Shown one piece after another: positions 18,791 to 28,226 of a stretch of 64,000 bases of DNA. The stretch is from Caballeronia choica. GTDB lineage: Bacteria > Pseudomonadota > Gammaproteobacteria > Burkholderiales > Burkholderiaceae. Where the stretch lies: contig NZ_FCON02000017.1 of NCBI RefSeq assembly GCF_001544535.1, positions 39,386-103,385 of the forward strand. The letters are read 5' to 3'. The number at the start of each line of letters is the position of its first letter. Positions within the stretch are counted from its first letter, which is position 1. A program made the position numbers and the translations under genes. Under the pieces are notes generated by a model. It saw only the letters and a program-made list of their open reading frames with translations. It made no database searches and had not been told where the DNA came from.

Positions 18791-18819
18791 TTGACACTGA
18801 ATTGTAGTTTAACTACAAT
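18791..18819 (+). promoter_or_regulatory. Sigma-70 promoter for the sugar ABC (gts) operon
   Basis: Perfect -35 TTGACA (18791-18796), exact 17-bp spacer, -10 TACAAT (18814-18819). It reads rightwards to the gts genes. The -10 box is the right half of the palindromic operator. Confidence 0.8.
18801..18819. promoter_or_regulatory. HexR-like operator palindrome
   Basis: Perfect 19-bp inverted repeat ATTGTAGT-TTA-ACTACAAT. Its core TGTAGTTTAACTACA agrees with the HexR consensus TGTAATTWAATTACA known from gamma-proteobacteria (R/Y variants at one position per arm). It overlaps both -10 boxes, so one bound dimer would block both directions. The RpiR domain encoded by glk is the obvious candidate ligand-binding repressor. 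The match is seen; the assignment is inference. Confidence 0.75.
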
Positions 18820-18828
18820 CCAAATCAA
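18801..18828 (-). promoter_or_regulatory. Divergent sigma-70 promoter for zwf-pgl-glk
   Basis: On the minus strand, TTGATT (18828-18823), 16-bp spacer, TACAAT (18806-18801). The -10 box is the left half of the same palindrome. The distance to the zwf start gives a leader of about 50 nt. Confidence 0.65.
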
Positions 18829-19316
18829 GAGGTAATGTCATCCCGGAATAAAAAGCTTATGTCAATCAGAAGATGAGCGTTTTCCCGAGGTTGACGTTTT
18901 ATTTGCATGGTAATGGACGAAAACAGGGCGTCGGACTCGAATCCGGCCCTGCGGAACCCGCGGCACCGACGCTTTGGCGTTCCGCCGCGCCGAAAGTCCG
19001 TTTTTCAGCAACCTCGTGCCTTCGCGCCTTCACCCTGGCTTGAGCGCCAGTGTTCATCGGCGGCCGGGGGCTCAAAGCAAAATCAAAAGAGGAGACAACC
19101 GTTGCGATTCAGAACACTCATCTCTTGAGAGCCGTTCGGCCGTGTATCGGTCTGCCGGCTATGCACGTGCGCCGCGCGGTTGCGCCGGCCCGCTGCACAC
19201 ATCCCGCCGACCAAGCCGAGCGCGGCCACCCGTGTATCACCCGTTTTTCCACCACTGCTTCCTGCTGCATCAGGGGCCAATCGTTTTTTGTTCAGGTGTT
19301 TCGGAGGAGATAAACA
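18829..19316. other. Long leader of the gts operon
   Basis: About 490 nt between the predicted transcription start and the binding-protein gene. It has an orphan Shine-Dalgarno GAGGAGA at 19089-19095 followed by TTG and an 8-codon reading frame ending in TGA (19102-19128). No convincing longer gene and no recognised riboswitch. The true gts ribosome-binding site is GGAGGAG at about 19304. Confidence 0.5.
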
Positions 19317-20567
19317 ATGAAAGTCCGTAAGCTCATGGGCGCGCTTTGCGCCGCCGGTTTCATGTGTGGCGCGTCGGCGTCGGTGCAGGCGGCCGAAGCC
19401 GTGTCGGTGCTGCACTGGTGGACGTCCGGCGGTGAATCGAAGGCGATTGGCGTGCTCAAGGACGACATGACCAAGCAGGGCTACACGTGGAAGGACTTCG
19501 CCGTCGCCGGCGGCGCGGGCGCCGCGGCCATGACCGCGCTCAAGACCCAGGTGATCTCGGGCAACGCCCCGACGGCCGCCCAGATCAAGGGCCCGCTGAT
19601 CCAGGAATGGGCCGAGCAAGGCGTGCTCGTGCCGATCGATTCCGTCGCCGGTGACTGGAAGAAGAACCTGCCGCCCGAAATCGACAAGATCATGCATGCG
19701 GACGGCCACTACGTCGCGGCGCCCTTCTCGGTGCACCGCGTGAACTGGCTGTACATCAACAAGGCGGCGCTCGACAAGGCCGGCGGCAAGGTGCCGACCA
19801 CCTGGCCCGAGTTCTTCGAAGTCGCCGACAAGATGAAGGCCGCCGGCCTCATCGCGGTCGCGGCAGGCGGCCAGCCGTGGCAGGACCTGACGCTGTGGGA
19901 AGACGTCGTGCTGTCGCAAGGCGCGGACTTCTACAAGAAGGCGATCGTCGACCTGGACCAGAAGACGCTGACTTCCGACCAGATGGTCAAGGTGTTCGAC
20001 ACGGTTCGCAAGGTCCAGTCGTACTTCGATAACGGCCGCACCGGCCGCGACTGGAACCTCGCCACGGCCATGGTCATCAACGGCAAGGCCGGCATGCAGT
20101 TCATGGGCGACTGGGCGAAGGGCGAATTCGCCGGCGCGAACAAGAAGGCCGGCACCGACTACGTCTGCGCGGCGGTTCCGGGCACGGAAAAGGCCTTCAC
20201 GTTCAACGTCGACTCGTTCGTGTTCTTCCAGCAGAAGGGCCAGAAGACCGCGACGCCGGGTCAACTGGCACTCGCCAAGACGATCATGTCGCCGGAATTC
20301 CAGGAGCAGTTCAGCCTGAACAAGGGTTCGGTGCCGGTGCGCCTCGGCGTGAAGATGGACAAGTTCGACGACTGCGCGAAGAAGGCGTACTCGGATGAAC
20401 AGACGTCGATCAAGTCGGGCGGCTATGTGCCGTCGCTGGCTCACGGCATGGCCCAGGGCGACGCGACCGCTGGCGCGATCACCGACGTCGTCACGAAGTT
20501 CATGAACTCGACGCAGGATTCGAAGAGCGCGGTGCAGGCGCTCGCGAACGCTGCGAAGACGAAGTAA
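19317..20567 (+). CDS. gtsA: Sugar ABC transporter substrate-binding protein (glucose-type)
   Basis: 416-aa periplasmic binding protein of the CUT1 class. Signal peptide to about SVQA/AEAVS (residue 26), then SVLHWWTSGGES, the usual first strand of glucose/mannose-binding proteins, and the family segments APFSVHRVNWLYIN, GMQFMGDWAKGEF and GSVPVRLGV. Ribosome-binding site GGAGGAG precedes ATG 19317. It is first of four genes forming a complete importer. Its position opposite zwf-pgl-glk argues for glucose as substrate, as with Pseudomonas GtsABCD; substrate is inference. Confidence 0.9.
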   Translation: MKVRKLMGALCAAGFMCGASASVQAAEAVSVLHWWTSGGESKAIGVLKDDMTKQGYTWKDFAVAGGAGAAAMTALKTQVISGNAPTAAQIKGPLIQEWAEQGVLVPIDSVAGDWKKNLPPEIDKIMHADGHYVAAPFSVHRVNWLYINKAALDKAGGKVPTTWPEFFEVADKMKAAGLIAVAAGGQPWQDLTLWEDVVLSQGADFYKKAIVDLDQKTLTSDQMVKVFDTVRKVQSYFDNGRTGRDWNLATAMVINGKAGMQFMGDWAKGEFAGANKKAGTDYVCAAVPGTEKAFTFNVDSFVFFQQKGQKTATPGQLALAKTIMSPEFQEQFSLNKGSVPVRLGVKMDKFDDCAKKAYSDEQTSIKSGGYVPSLAHGMAQGDATAGAITDVVTKFMNSTQDSKSAVQALANAAKTK

Positions 20568-20727
20568 CGACGTGAAGCAAGCGGGTGCCGTTCGGGTTTT
20601 GCCCCGATGGCATCCGCTTCGACAGCGGCAACAAAATCGTCGCACCCTGTACTGGCGTGACCCCGCGTAGCGCCGCTCTTTCGCGCTCCCGGTTCCCGAA
20701 CGCCGCACGTTTTCCAGGAGTCGAGTT

Positions 20728-21672
20728 GTGGCTGCCTCCCTCAGCGGTACCGCGGACAAGAATCCGCAAAACCCGCCCCGTCGTGGTTCCCCTACGGCGG
20801 CGCTGGCCGATAAATGGATTCCAAAGCTCGTGCTCGCTCCGAGCGTGCTGATCGCGCTGGTCTTCGTTTACGGCTTCATCCTGATCACCGGTTATCTGTC
20901 GCTGACCAATTCACGACTGATGCCGCGCTATGAATTCTCCGGCCTCGACCGCTATCGCCAGTTGTTCGCCAACGACGTCTGGTGGACGTCCGCCGCGAAT
21001 CTCGGCTGGTTCGGCATTCCGTTCATCGCGATCTGCGTCGGGCTCGGCCTCTTCCTCGCGATCCTTCTCGACCAGAAGATCCGCAACGAAGGCGCGTTGC
21101 GCGCGATCTTCCTGTATCCGATGGCGCTGTCGTTCATCGTGACCGGCACCGCGTGGCAGTGGATCCTGAACCCCGGCCTGGGTCTCGAGAAAGTGCTGCA
21201 CGACTGGGGCTGGACGAGCTTTTCGTTCGACTGGCTCGGCAATCCCGACAAGGCGATCTTCTGCGTCGTGATCGCGGCGGTGTGGCAGTCGACCGGTTTC
21301 GTGATGGCGCTCTTTCTCGCCGGCCTGCGCGGCGTGGACGCGGAAATCTTCAAGGCTGCGCAGATGGACGGCGCGGGCTTGCCGACCATCTACCGCAAGA
21401 TCGTGATCCCGAGCATGCGGCCGGTGTTCTTCTCCGTGCTGCTGATTCTCTGCCACATCACGATCAAGACCTTCGACCTCGTCGTCGCGTTGACGGCGGG
21501 CGGCCCGGGCACCTCCTCCTCGCTGCCGGCGATGTTCATGTACACGTTTTCGTTCAATCGCGGACAACTGGGCGTCGGCGCCGCGTCGTCGATGATGATG
21601 CTCGCGACCGTCGTCGCGGTGCTCGTGCCGCTGATGTATCTCGAATCGAGGAGCACCCGCAATGCAGCCTAA
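20728..21672 (+). CDS. gtsB: Sugar ABC transporter permease (GtsB-like)
   Basis: 314-aa inner-membrane permease (MalF-type) with six membrane helices. Its EAA loop is DAEIFKAAQMDGAGLPTIYRKIVIPSMRPVF. The start is GTG 20728 preceded by CCAGGAGT. The first 25 residues are a Pro/Gly-rich cytoplasmic tail, then SVLIALVFVYGFILITGYLSL is the first helix. A 160-bp gap separates it from gtsA; its stop overlaps the next start by 11 bp. Partner of the downstream permease and ATPase. Confidence 0.92.
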   Translation: MAASLSGTADKNPQNPPRRGSPTAALADKWIPKLVLAPSVLIALVFVYGFILITGYLSLTNSRLMPRYEFSGLDRYRQLFANDVWWTSAANLGWFGIPFIAICVGLGLFLAILLDQKIRNEGALRAIFLYPMALSFIVTGTAWQWILNPGLGLEKVLHDWGWTSFSFDWLGNPDKAIFCVVIAAVWQSTGFVMALFLAGLRGVDAEIFKAAQMDGAGLPTIYRKIVIPSMRPVFFSVLLILCHITIKTFDLVVALTAGGPGTSSSLPAMFMYTFSFNRGQLGVGAASSMMMLATVVAVLVPLMYLESRSTRNAA

Positions 21673-22519
21673 TATGACGATAAGCCGCGCCGTCATTTAT
21701 GCGGCCCTGATCCTGTTCGCGCTCTACTTCCTGTTCCCGATCTACGTGATGGTGTCAACGTCGTTCAAGGACCTCGACCAGTTGCGCACCGGCAACCTGC
21801 TCACGCCGCCCACGCACTGGACCTTCGCGCCGTGGGTGAAGGCGTGGCAGGAAGCGTGCACCGGCGTGCGCTGCGACGGCATGAAGCCGTTCTTCCTGAA
21901 CTCCGTGATGATGGTGATCCCGGCCGTGCTGCTCTCGTCGATCATCGGCGCGTTCAACGGCTACGTGCTCACGCACTGGCGCTTTCGCGGCGCGGACGCG
22001 GTGTTCACGATGCTGCTGGTCGGCTGCTTCATCCCGTTCCAGGCGATCCTCCTGCCGATGGCGCGCCTGCAGGGGATCCTCGGCCTGTCGAACACGATCG
22101 GGGGGCTCGTGCTCGTGCACGTGGTCTACGGCATCGCGTTCACGACCATGTTCTTCCGCAATTTCTACGTGAGCATTCCGGCTGAACTCGTGAAGGCGGC
22201 GCGCATCGACGGCGCGGGCTTCTTCGTGATCTTCACGAAGATCCTGCTGCCGGTGTCGCTGCCGATCTTCATGGTCTGCCTGATCTGGCAGTTCACGCAG
22301 ATCTGGAACGACTTCCTGTTCGGGATCGTGTTCTCCGGCGTCGATTCGATGCCGATCACCGTGGCGCTGAACAACCTCGTGAACACGTCCACCGGCGTGA
22401 AGGAATACAACGTCGACATGGCGGGCGCGATCATCGCGGCGCTTCCGACACTGGTCGTCTACATGATCGCCGGCCGGTTCTTCGTGCGCGGCCTGACGGC
22501 GGGCGCGGTGAAGGGCTGA
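21662..22519 (+). CDS. gtsC: Sugar ABC transporter permease (GtsC-like)
   Basis: 285-aa MalG-type permease with six helices and an EAA loop PAELVKAARIDGAGFFVIFTKILLPVSLPIF. It has the family insertion EACTGVRCDGMKPFFLNS before the second helix, found in glucose-type transporters. It overlaps gtsB and precedes the ATPase by 88 bp. Confidence 0.93.
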   Translation: MQPNMTISRAVIYAALILFALYFLFPIYVMVSTSFKDLDQLRTGNLLTPPTHWTFAPWVKAWQEACTGVRCDGMKPFFLNSVMMVIPAVLLSSIIGAFNGYVLTHWRFRGADAVFTMLLVGCFIPFQAILLPMARLQGILGLSNTIGGLVLVHVVYGIAFTTMFFRNFYVSIPAELVKAARIDGAGFFVIFTKILLPVSLPIFMVCLIWQFTQIWNDFLFGIVFSGVDSMPITVALNNLVNTSTGVKEYNVDMAGAIIAALPTLVVYMIAGRFFVRGLTAGAVKG

Positions 22520-22607
22520 TTTTTTCTGGCGGGCGGCGCCTGGCGCAACCTTTGCGCGCCCGCCGGCCAAAGACAAACGAGCAGCAAGAGATCAAAGAGG
22601 ATTCACA

Positions 22608-23726
22608 ATGGCAAGCCTTTCCATCCGTGACGTGTACAAGACCTACCCGAACGGGGTGCCGGTTCTCAAGGGCGTCAACATCGACATCGACGACGGTCAG
22701 TTCCTGATCCTCGTCGGCGGCTCGGGCTGTGGCAAGTCGACGCTTCTCAACATGATCGCCGGCCTCGAGACCGTCACGAAGGGCGACATCATGATCGACG
22801 GCAAGACGGTGAACAACCTCTCGCCGAAGGACCGCGACATCGCGATGGTGTTCCAGTCGTACGCGCTCTACCCTTCCATGAGCGTGCGCGACAACATCTC
22901 GTTCGGCCTGAACATCCGCAAGGTGCCGAAGGACGAGCAGAAGAAGATCGTCGACCGCGTGTCGGACACGCTGCAGATCCAGCATCTGCTCGACCGCAAG
23001 CCCGGGCAGCTTTCCGGCGGCCAGCGCCAGCGGGTCGCGATGGGCCGCGCGCTCGCCCGCGATCCGGTGATGTTCCTGTTCGACGAACCGCTCTCGAACC
23101 TCGACGCGAAGCTGCGTATCGAAATGCGTTCGGAGATCAAGCTGCTGCATCAGCGCCTTGGCACGACGATCGTCTACGTGACGCACGATCAGATCGAGGC
23201 GATGACGCTTGGCGACCGCATCGCGGTGATGAAGGATGGCGTCGTGCAGCAGTTCGGCGCGCCGCAGGAAATCTACGATTCGCCTTCGAACCTGTTTGTC
23301 GCGGGCTTTATCGGCGCGCCGCCGATGAATTTCATTAGCGGCAAGCTGGTGGAAGCGGGCTCGGGCGTCGGGCTGGAGCTTGATACGGGCGTCGCGCGCC
23401 AGGTGTTGAATCTGCCGTTCGATGCGGCGAAGGTGCGCGACAAGATCGGCCAGGAGGTGATTCTCGGCCTGCGCCCGGAACGCATCACTGATGCGCGCAG
23501 CGCGCACGATGTCGATGATGCGCGGCTGCAGCCGGTGGAAGTGAAGGTGGACGTGATCGAGCCGACCGGGCCGGATACGCTCGTGTTCGCGCAGGTGAAC
23601 GGCAAGCGCATCGTGAGCCGGGTGCACCCGGCGTCGAACCCGCAGCCGCTGACCAATACGACGCTGCTGTTCGATGTGTCGAAGGCGGTGTTGTTCGATT
23701 CGAAGAGCGAGGAACGACTGGCCTAA
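22608..23726 (+). CDS. gtsD: Sugar ABC transporter ATP-binding protein (UgpC/MalK type)
   Basis: 372-aa ATPase. Walker A GGSGCGKST (37-45), Q-loop VFQSYALYPSM, signature LSGGQRQRVAMGRAL, Walker B MFLFDEPLSNLDAKLR and switch THDQIEAMTLGDRI. The C-terminal ~130 residues form the TOBE/regulatory domain of MalK-like ATPases (VILGLRPERITDA). AAAGAGGATTC precedes the ATG. It completes the importer. The stop codon is followed within a few bases by the palindromic repeat element. Confidence 0.94.
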   Translation: MASLSIRDVYKTYPNGVPVLKGVNIDIDDGQFLILVGGSGCGKSTLLNMIAGLETVTKGDIMIDGKTVNNLSPKDRDIAMVFQSYALYPSMSVRDNISFGLNIRKVPKDEQKKIVDRVSDTLQIQHLLDRKPGQLSGGQRQRVAMGRALARDPVMFLFDEPLSNLDAKLRIEMRSEIKLLHQRLGTTIVYVTHDQIEAMTLGDRIAVMKDGVVQQFGAPQEIYDSPSNLFVAGFIGAPPMNFISGKLVEAGSGVGLELDTGVARQVLNLPFDAAKVRDKIGQEVILGLRPERITDARSAHDVDDARLQPVEVKVDVIEPTGPDTLVFAQVNGKRIVSRVHPASNPQPLTNTTLLFDVSKAVLFDSKSEERLA

Positions 23727-23732
23727 GGGGGT

Positions 23733-24526
23733 CGCTGGCGCTTGGGTTGGGTTTCGCGCTGGCGCTTGGGGCGGGTTGTCATTGTTTACGCCGTTTGATG
23801 CGCTTGGGCTCCTATGAAACTTGTATTGGTTTTGGTTTATTTGCTCTGCCCCTGTCCGGGGCGGGACTCACTTTCTTTGCTGCTGCAAAGAAAGTAAGCA
23901 AAGAAAGCAGCTTCCCACCGCCAATGCTTGCCATGCGCCTCCAGACCGCTCCCTCGGAGTGGTCCAACCGGGGGAGTGTCGCTAGCGGGGTTTCATCTTT
24001 GTTGGCATGTAGAAAAGGCGCGCACGTCGCACCGCGACAGGGAGTGGAACAGCAGTCATACATCCGTCTAGGCACTGCGTGCCCGACGACAGGTCTGCTA
24101 GCGGTGGTGAATAGCAGCATGCAGCAAGCACGCACGTAGGACGTAGATGTAGCGATTGGTTTCGGGTTTCGGTTTTGCCTGACGGGTGAGCGCGTAGCGC
24201 GAGGCCGGATGAATGACTGCTGGTCCACTTCGTATAGCGGTGCGACGTGCGCGCCTCTTCTACATGCCAACAACGACGAAACCCCGCTAACGACACTCCC
24301 CCGGTTGGACCACTCCGAGGGAGCGGTCTGGCGGCGACTGGCAAGGATTGGCGTTGGGAAGCTGCTTTCTTTGCTTACTTTCTTTGCAGCAGCAAAGAAA
24401 GTGAGTCCCGCCCCGGACAGGGGCAGAGCAAATAAACCAAAACCAATACAAGTTCCATAGAAGCCCAAGCGCATCAAACGGTGTAAACCACCCCGACCCC
24501 CACCCCACCCCAAGCGCCAGCGGCCC
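23733..24526. repeat. ~800-bp imperfect palindromic dispersed repeat, complete copy
   Basis: Two inverted arms of about 330 bp (roughly 23733-24065 and 24205-24526) flank a ~140-bp centre. They are near-identical over long stretches: both carry, in opposite orientation, GCTGGCGCTTGGG, GCCCCTGTCCGGGGC, the hairpin CTTTCTTTGC-TGCT-GCAAAGAAAG and GTTGGCATGTAGAA. A second copy lies at 63472-64000. The element begins right after the gtsD stop. Open frames on both strands inside it are mirror images caused by the palindrome and are unlikely to be genes. No transposase is present; origin unknown. Confidence 0.9.
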
Positions 24527-24576
24527 ATAATCGAACATTCCAGCCACCCCCGGGCGCTCCAGCCCACCCCATCGAA

Positions 24577-26688
24577 ATGAGTTTTTTGTCCTCGCATCCC
24601 CAGCTCGTCTTCAAGCCCTCAACCGACGCAGACCCCTTCATCGCCCTCGAAGCGCTCGACAGCGCCGCCGTCGACGCCTGGGTCGGCGCACAAAACGACC
24701 GTACGACAAAAGCCTTCGGCAACACCCCCGCCGCCGACGCGCTGACCCAACGGCTCGCGAAGGCATACACCTCGAAAGACCGCATCGTCACGTGTTCGCG
24801 CTACGGCGACTGGGGCTACAACACCTGGCAGGACGACGAACATCCGCTCGGGATCACGCGCCGCACGCCGTGGAGCGCCTGGCTCGCGGGCAAGCCCGAA
24901 TGGCAGACCGTGCTCGACGTCGACGCGCTCGACCTGAACACCCTCGAAGGCGACGATACCCGCTGGGCCCTGCACGGCTTCGACCTGCTCTACCCCACCT
25001 GGGATCGCGCGCTGGTGAGCCTGTCGCCGGGCGGCTCGGACGCGTGCATCGTGCGCGAATTCGATGTCGAGTCGCGTGAATTCGTCGCGGGGGGCTTCGA
25101 ATTGCCCGATGTCGGCAAGCACGGCATCTCATGGATCGATCACGACACGGTGTACGTCGGCTGGGACGACAGCGCGCACAGCAAGAAGCCCGCGCTCACG
25201 ACCTCCGGCTTTCCGCGCGAAGCGCGCCGCTGGTCGCGCGGCATGCCGCTCGCGAGCGCGCCCGTCGTGTTCGAAGGCAAGCGGCGCGACGTATCGGCAG
25301 GCGCGGACTACGATCCGCTCGAGAAGCTGCACTTCGCGTCGCGCGCGGTGACGTTCTACGAGACGATGCACTTCTGGCTCGACGAGACATCGGGCGAATG
25401 GCAGCAATACGACGTGCCCTTGCACGCCGAAATCGAGCACTGGAACGGCTGGTTCTTCGTCACGCCGCGCGAAGATTGGGCAGTGGGCGGCACGCGCCGT
25501 GCGAGCGGCGCGCTGCTCGTGATCCAGCGCGACGCGTTTCTCGCGGGCGCGCGTGATTTCACCGTGCTCTTCGAACCGTCGGAACGCAGCGTGCTCGCCG
25601 ACATCGATTTCACCAAGCACTGGCTGATCGCGTCGCAAATGGACGATGGCGAACCGCGCGTCGCGCTGTGGAAGCCGCCTGCGGAAGAACACGCGTCGTG
25701 GCAAAAGCGCGACTTCGCGTTGCCGGCCGCGAGCCAGTCATACCTCGATTCCATCGATTCCGAACGCGACGACACCGTGCTCATCCACGTCGAACATTTC
25801 CTGAGCCCGCCGTCGCTGTATTTCGCCGATCTCGCGAACGACGATCCGTGGACACCGCTCGCGCAGCTTCCCGCACAGTTCGACGCCACCGGTCTTGCTG
25901 CCGTGCGCCGTCATGCACGCGCGCCCGACGGCGTCGAGATTCCGTACTGGCTGATCGGCCGCGACGCGAACCTCGCGGGCGCGCCCGCGCCGTGCCTGCT
26001 CTACGGCTATGGCGGCTTCGAAGTCGCGCTCGACCCGCACTACGACGCGACGACCGGCATGGCGTGGCTCGAAGACGGCGGCCTCCTCGCGATCGCGAAC
26101 ATCCGCGGCGGCGGCGAATTCGGGCCGCTCTGGCATCAGGCGGCGCAACGCGAGAAGCGCCAGGTCTCGTTTGACGATTTCATCGCGGTCGCAGAGTCGC
26201 TGATCGATTCGGGTGTGACGACGCCGAAGCAACTCGCGATCCGCGGGGGCAGCAACGGCGGCCTGCTGACGGGCGTCTCCATGATCCAGCGGCCCGAGTT
26301 GTTCGGCGCGGTGCTGTCGGAGGTGCCGCTCCTCGACATGGCGCGGTTTCACCTGCTGTTGCAGGGCGCGTCGTGGATCGACGAATACGGCGACCCGGAC
26401 GATGCCGACGACCTGCGTTTCCTGATGACCTATTCGCCCTATCAGAACGTGAAGGCCGAAGCGGTTTACCCGCCGGTGCTCTTCACGTCGTCGACGACCG
26501 ACGACCGTGTGCATCCCGGCCACGCCCGCAAGATGACGGCGCGGATGCAGACGCAGGGCCACGCCCGGACCTGGTATCTGGAGAATCGCGACGGCGGCCA
26601 CGGCGCCGGCGTCGAGCCGGAAGCGGTGGCGCGCGTCGAGGCGACGGCGTTCACGTTCCTGAAGCAGACGATCGGTTCGGCAGGCTAA
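24577..26688 (+). CDS. Prolyl oligopeptidase family serine peptidase (S9A)
   Basis: 703-aa cytoplasmic-type peptidase. The N-terminal ~430 residues form the seven-bladed propeller; the catalytic domain has YGYGGFEVALDP, ANIRGGGEFGPLWHQAA, the nucleophile IRGGSNGGLLTG, Asp in STTDDRVHPGHARKM and His in NRDGGHGAGV. These match prolyl endopeptidase, which cleaves after Pro in short peptides. No signal peptide. The start at 24577 has no clear ribosome-binding site, but homologous sequence begins by DADPFIALEALDS. It lies directly downstream of the repeat element. Confidence 0.94.
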   Translation: MSFLSSHPQLVFKPSTDADPFIALEALDSAAVDAWVGAQNDRTTKAFGNTPAADALTQRLAKAYTSKDRIVTCSRYGDWGYNTWQDDEHPLGITRRTPWSAWLAGKPEWQTVLDVDALDLNTLEGDDTRWALHGFDLLYPTWDRALVSLSPGGSDACIVREFDVESREFVAGGFELPDVGKHGISWIDHDTVYVGWDDSAHSKKPALTTSGFPREARRWSRGMPLASAPVVFEGKRRDVSAGADYDPLEKLHFASRAVTFYETMHFWLDETSGEWQQYDVPLHAEIEHWNGWFFVTPREDWAVGGTRRASGALLVIQRDAFLAGARDFTVLFEPSERSVLADIDFTKHWLIASQMDDGEPRVALWKPPAEEHASWQKRDFALPAASQSYLDSIDSERDDTVLIHVEHFLSPPSLYFADLANDDPWTPLAQLPAQFDATGLAAVRRHARAPDGVEIPYWLIGRDANLAGAPAPCLLYGYGGFEVALDPHYDATTGMAWLEDGGLLAIANIRGGGEFGPLWHQAAQREKRQVSFDDFIAVAESLIDSGVTTPKQLAIRGGSNGGLLTGVSMIQRPELFGAVLSEVPLLDMARFHLLLQGASWIDEYGDPDDADDLRFLMTYSPYQNVKAEAVYPPVLFTSSTTDDRVHPGHARKMTARMQTQGHARTWYLENRDGGHGAGVEPEAVARVEATAFTFLKQTIGSAG

Positions 26689-26834
26689 GCCTCGCGGCGG
26701 GGCCAGGCGGGACGGGGCGGCATGGCGTTTGGGAGTTTTCCTATCCGTTTGCGAGGTAGGCACACTCAGTATGAGGCTCCCACGGCTTCCCGATGTCGCG
26801 GCGAGCCGTTTGCTCTCGCCGCGCGACCCATTCC

Positions 26835-28136
26835 ATGCCCGAGTTCTATCTCACCCGTCCCAAAACAGAACACTTCGAGTCTCTTGCCGATTTCAGCGCG
26901 CGCGCCTTTGCGAACGCGAGCAAGAGCGAACTTGTCGCGCTATTGCTGCTCGCGTTGGCCGCAGGCGCACTCGCCGTTTTCCTGCTCGGCTGGCTCAAGG
27001 CCAGGGTTCCCGAGACGCGGCGCTGGCGCCGGCTCTGGAGCATCTGCATTTGCGTCCTTCCCGCGATCTGTGCCCTCTTCGTCCTGCTGATCGCCTGGCT
27101 CACGGCGGGCCCGGGGATCAGTCCGGAACTGCTTCTCGTCATGGCGCTCGCGAGCGGCCTGCTGCTGCTCGTGCAGATCCCCGCACTCCTCCTCGAGCTG
27201 ATCTTTCGTCCGGTGCCCGCGCTGCGCGTGGCGTTGCGCTGTCTGAGCTGGCTTGCGTGGTTCTGCCTGGTGTTCGCCGCACTGCAACCCGAGCGCGACC
27301 TCGAAAGTGTGCTCGATGCAGCCCGCGCGATCCGGCTTACGGCGGGCCCGGTCAACGTCGATCTGTTGTCGCTCGCGGCGGGTGCGGCGACCGCGATCAT
27401 CGTCGTGATCGTCGCGCACGGCACGCTGAAGTGGCTCGGGCGGCTGCTCAGCGAAAGCACGCGGCTGCCGCCGAACTTCGCGCTCGCGATCCGGCGCATC
27501 GTCGATATCGCCGTGTGGACGGTGGTGATCGTCATCGTGCTCTCCCAGGCGGGCGTCGACGTGAAGGCTATGGCCGCCTTCGCCGGCGCGCTCGGGATCG
27601 GCCTGGGGCTTGGGCTGCAACGGCTCGCTGCAAGTTATGTGAGCGGGCTGATCGTGCTGTTCGAGCAGTCGGTGCGCATCGGCGACACGATCGCAGCCGG
27701 CGGCGTCAAGGGACGCGTCACGCACATGACCGTGCGATACACGACGATCACGACGGGCGACGGCATCGAAGCGCTCGTGCCGAACGACACGCTGACCGTC
27801 AACACGGTGATCAACCAGTCGTGGACGGACAACATGCTGCGCCTCTCGAACTCGCTTCACATCGACATGGAAAGCGACACGGCCGCGGCGAAGGAAGCGG
27901 TTCTGAAGATTTTGAGTACGCAGGCGCGGGTGCTGCAATCGCCTGCGCCGGCGGTGTATATCGCCGACGTGTCGGACGGCCGCATTCGCCTGGAAGCGCA
28001 ATACTGGATCGCGGACCCGGCCAACGGCCAGTTGAATCTGACGTCGGATATCAATGAGGCGATTCTCCGCGCGTTCAATGCGGACAATATCCGCATGGCA
28101 CGTCCGCTCGCGCTCAGGGAGCCTGCGCGCGGCTGA
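26835..28136 (+). CDS. Mechanosensitive ion channel (MscS family)
   Basis: 433-aa membrane protein. Several N-terminal helices precede the MscS core: the pore helix AFAGALGIGLGLGLQRLAASYVSGLIVLFEQSVRIGD, Gly/Ala-rich as in MscS TM3, then the beta domain (GRVTHMTVRYTTITTGDGIEALVPNDTL) and the C-terminal alpha/beta domain. It would release solutes on hypo-osmotic shock. Start placed at MPEFYLTRP (26835); an upstream ATG at 26793 is possible. No clear ribosome-binding site at either. Confidence 0.92.
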   Translation: MPEFYLTRPKTEHFESLADFSARAFANASKSELVALLLLALAAGALAVFLLGWLKARVPETRRWRRLWSICICVLPAICALFVLLIAWLTAGPGISPELLLVMALASGLLLLVQIPALLLELIFRPVPALRVALRCLSWLAWFCLVFAALQPERDLESVLDAARAIRLTAGPVNVDLLSLAAGAATAIIVVIVAHGTLKWLGRLLSESTRLPPNFALAIRRIVDIAVWTVVIVIVLSQAGVDVKAMAAFAGALGIGLGLGLQRLAASYVSGLIVLFEQSVRIGDTIAAGGVKGRVTHMTVRYTTITTGDGIEALVPNDTLTVNTVINQSWTDNMLRLSNSLHIDMESDTAAAKEAVLKILSTQARVLQSPAPAVYIADVSDGRIRLEAQYWIADPANGQLNLTSDINEAILRAFNADNIRMARPLALREPARG

Positions 28137-28178
28137 TGCGGGCTGCTGCGCCGTTCAAGTTCCTTGGTTCCTGGTGAA

Positions 28179-28200
28179 GCCGCGTCGCCACGCGGCCTTT
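28179..28200 (+). terminator. Probable terminator after the MscS gene
   Basis: Stem GCCGCGT / ACGCGGC with loop CGCC, followed by CTTT; short T tract, so only moderate. Confidence 0.45.
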
Positions 28201-28226
28201 GACGATTCGGGTCGGCGGCGCGCTGT

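Noticed and set aside
23747-24597. Overlapping open frames on both strands within the palindromic repeat
   Set aside because: The same peptide appears from each arm in opposite directions, as expected from an inverted repeat, with no ribosome-binding sites.
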